Assembly: GCA_020832415.1 (NCBI GenBank)
Contig: JAFIES010000107.1
Location: forward strand, 1-32,681
Length of the DNA stretch: 32,681 nucleotides
Source of the DNA: Balneolaceae bacterium
Lineage (GTDB): Bacteria; Bacteroidota; Rhodothermia; Balneolales; Balneolaceae
Direction: 5' to 3'
In this document: positions 32,253-32,681 of the stretch, one piece after another
Layout of the letters: each line of letters begins with the position of its first letter
Numbering within the stretch: the first letter of the stretch is position 1
The notes under the pieces: generated by a model
What the model saw: the letters and a program-made list of their open reading frames with translations, nothing else
Databases searched by the model: none
What the model was told of the DNA's origin: nothing
Translations under genes and position numbers: made by a program

Positions 32253-32681
32253 ATGCAATTTAGCCGACTTTACACTGAAAAGAAATGGAAATCACCATAC
32301 GACAACATCAAATTCGAGAAGCGCAGGTCTGAAATCAAGAACCCTGACGGATCAAGAATCTTTGAAATGGAAGATGTAGTGGTTCCATCAACTTGGTCGC
32401 AAGTTGCTACTGATATTATAGCCCAGAAATACTTCAGAAAAGCAGGCGTACCAGCAAAATTGAAAAAAATTGCTGAAAAAGGAGTTCCTTCCTGGCTACA
32501 ACGCTCCGTTGCTGATGAAAAAGAACTTAAAAATCTCCCGGAAGAAGAGAGATATACTCACGAAATTGACAGTCGACAGGTTTTTCACAGGCTTGCCGGT
32601 TGCTGGACATACTGGGGCTGGAAGCATGACTATTTCAATTCTGAGGAGGATGCAAAATCGTTTTACGCCGAACTTTGTAAT
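32253..32681 (+). CDS. nrdJ: Adenosylcobalamin-dependent ribonucleotide reductase, 5' part
   Basis: From ATG 32253 the frame is open for 143 codons to the window edge. The start is preceded by AGGAG (32241-32245). The N-terminus (MQFSRLYTEKKW, DVVVPSTWSQVATDIIAQKY, RQVFHRLAGCWTYWGWKH, SEEDAKSFYAELCN) matches the long class II (NrdJ) ribonucleotide reductases, which are far longer than what is visible here. These convert ribonucleotides to deoxyribonucleotides using B12 radical chemistry without oxygen dependence. The catalytic cysteines lie beyond the window. The DnaA-box cluster upstream suggests cell-cycle control or a nearby origin. Confidence 0.85.
   Translation, partial: MQFSRLYTEKKWKSPYDNIKFEKRRSEIKNPDGSRIFEMEDVVVPSTWSQVATDIIAQKYFRKAGVPAKLKKIAEKGVPSWLQRSVADEKELKNLPEEERYTHEIDSRQVFHRLAGCWTYWGWKHDYFNSEEDAKSFYAELCN

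Overview
The window looks like chromosomal DNA of a Bacteroidota/FCB-group bacterium, most likely from the Balneolota/Rhodothermia side. This is inferred from family content. There is a secreted protein with a type IX secretion (T9SS) sorting tail carrying the YPNPFNPST motif, a collagen-like lipoprotein, a DUF3098 protein, a FixABCX-type ETF system next to an acyl-CoA dehydrogenase, a large B12-dependent ribonucleotide reductase and many TPR proteins. Most genes lack a strong Shine-Dalgarno sequence, as in these phyla.

Layout. (1) 1-2460 is an unusual accessory segment. A partial copy of a CopG-type antitoxin gene lies at the left edge, and a second, frameshifted copy lies at 2065-2458. Between them are a LuxR-type HTH gene out of frame behind eight AAAC repeats, two matching palindromes 22 bp apart, a small cysteine-rich secreted-peptide gene split by a one-base frameshift, a terminator, and a secreted six-bladed beta-propeller protein. 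This is the best candidate for an undescribed system. (2) 2460-11065 holds secreted or periplasmic proteins: a TolB-like propeller fused to an amidohydrolase, a TPR protein, a collagen-like lipoprotein and a large zinc metalloprotease with an altered Met-turn. (3) 11066-18641, all on the minus strand, is central energy metabolism: etfB-etfA-fixC-fixX, an acyl-CoA dehydrogenase with its own upstream region, an unknown membrane protein and citrate synthase. A related palindrome resembling TGGAAACGCTTCCA lies upstream of etfB, the dehydrogenase and, less exactly, gltA. (4) 18901-23571, minus strand, carries maf, a large TPR protein, a secreted amidotransferase-like protein and mazG. (5) 23674-31001, plus strand, carries DUF3098, DUF92, a dicarboxylate/amino-acid symporter, a TPR protein, the T9SS cargo protein, an aldo/keto reductase and two overlapping tiny membrane-protein genes preceded by a concentric palindrome. 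(6) 31007-32681 has an acyl-ACP thioesterase (minus), a 496-bp AT-rich gap with four perfect DnaA boxes and one near-match, and the 5' end of a B12-dependent ribonucleotide reductase running off the window.

How the genes fit together. Acyl-CoA dehydrogenase passes electrons to EtfAB and then through FixC/FixX to the quinone pool, while citrate synthase takes up the acetyl-CoA from beta-oxidation; a shared operator would make these a regulon. Maf and MazG both remove non-canonical NTPs. The DnaA boxes mark either a replication origin or DnaA control of deoxynucleotide synthesis. I found no tRNA, rRNA, CRISPR array, transposase or phage genes.
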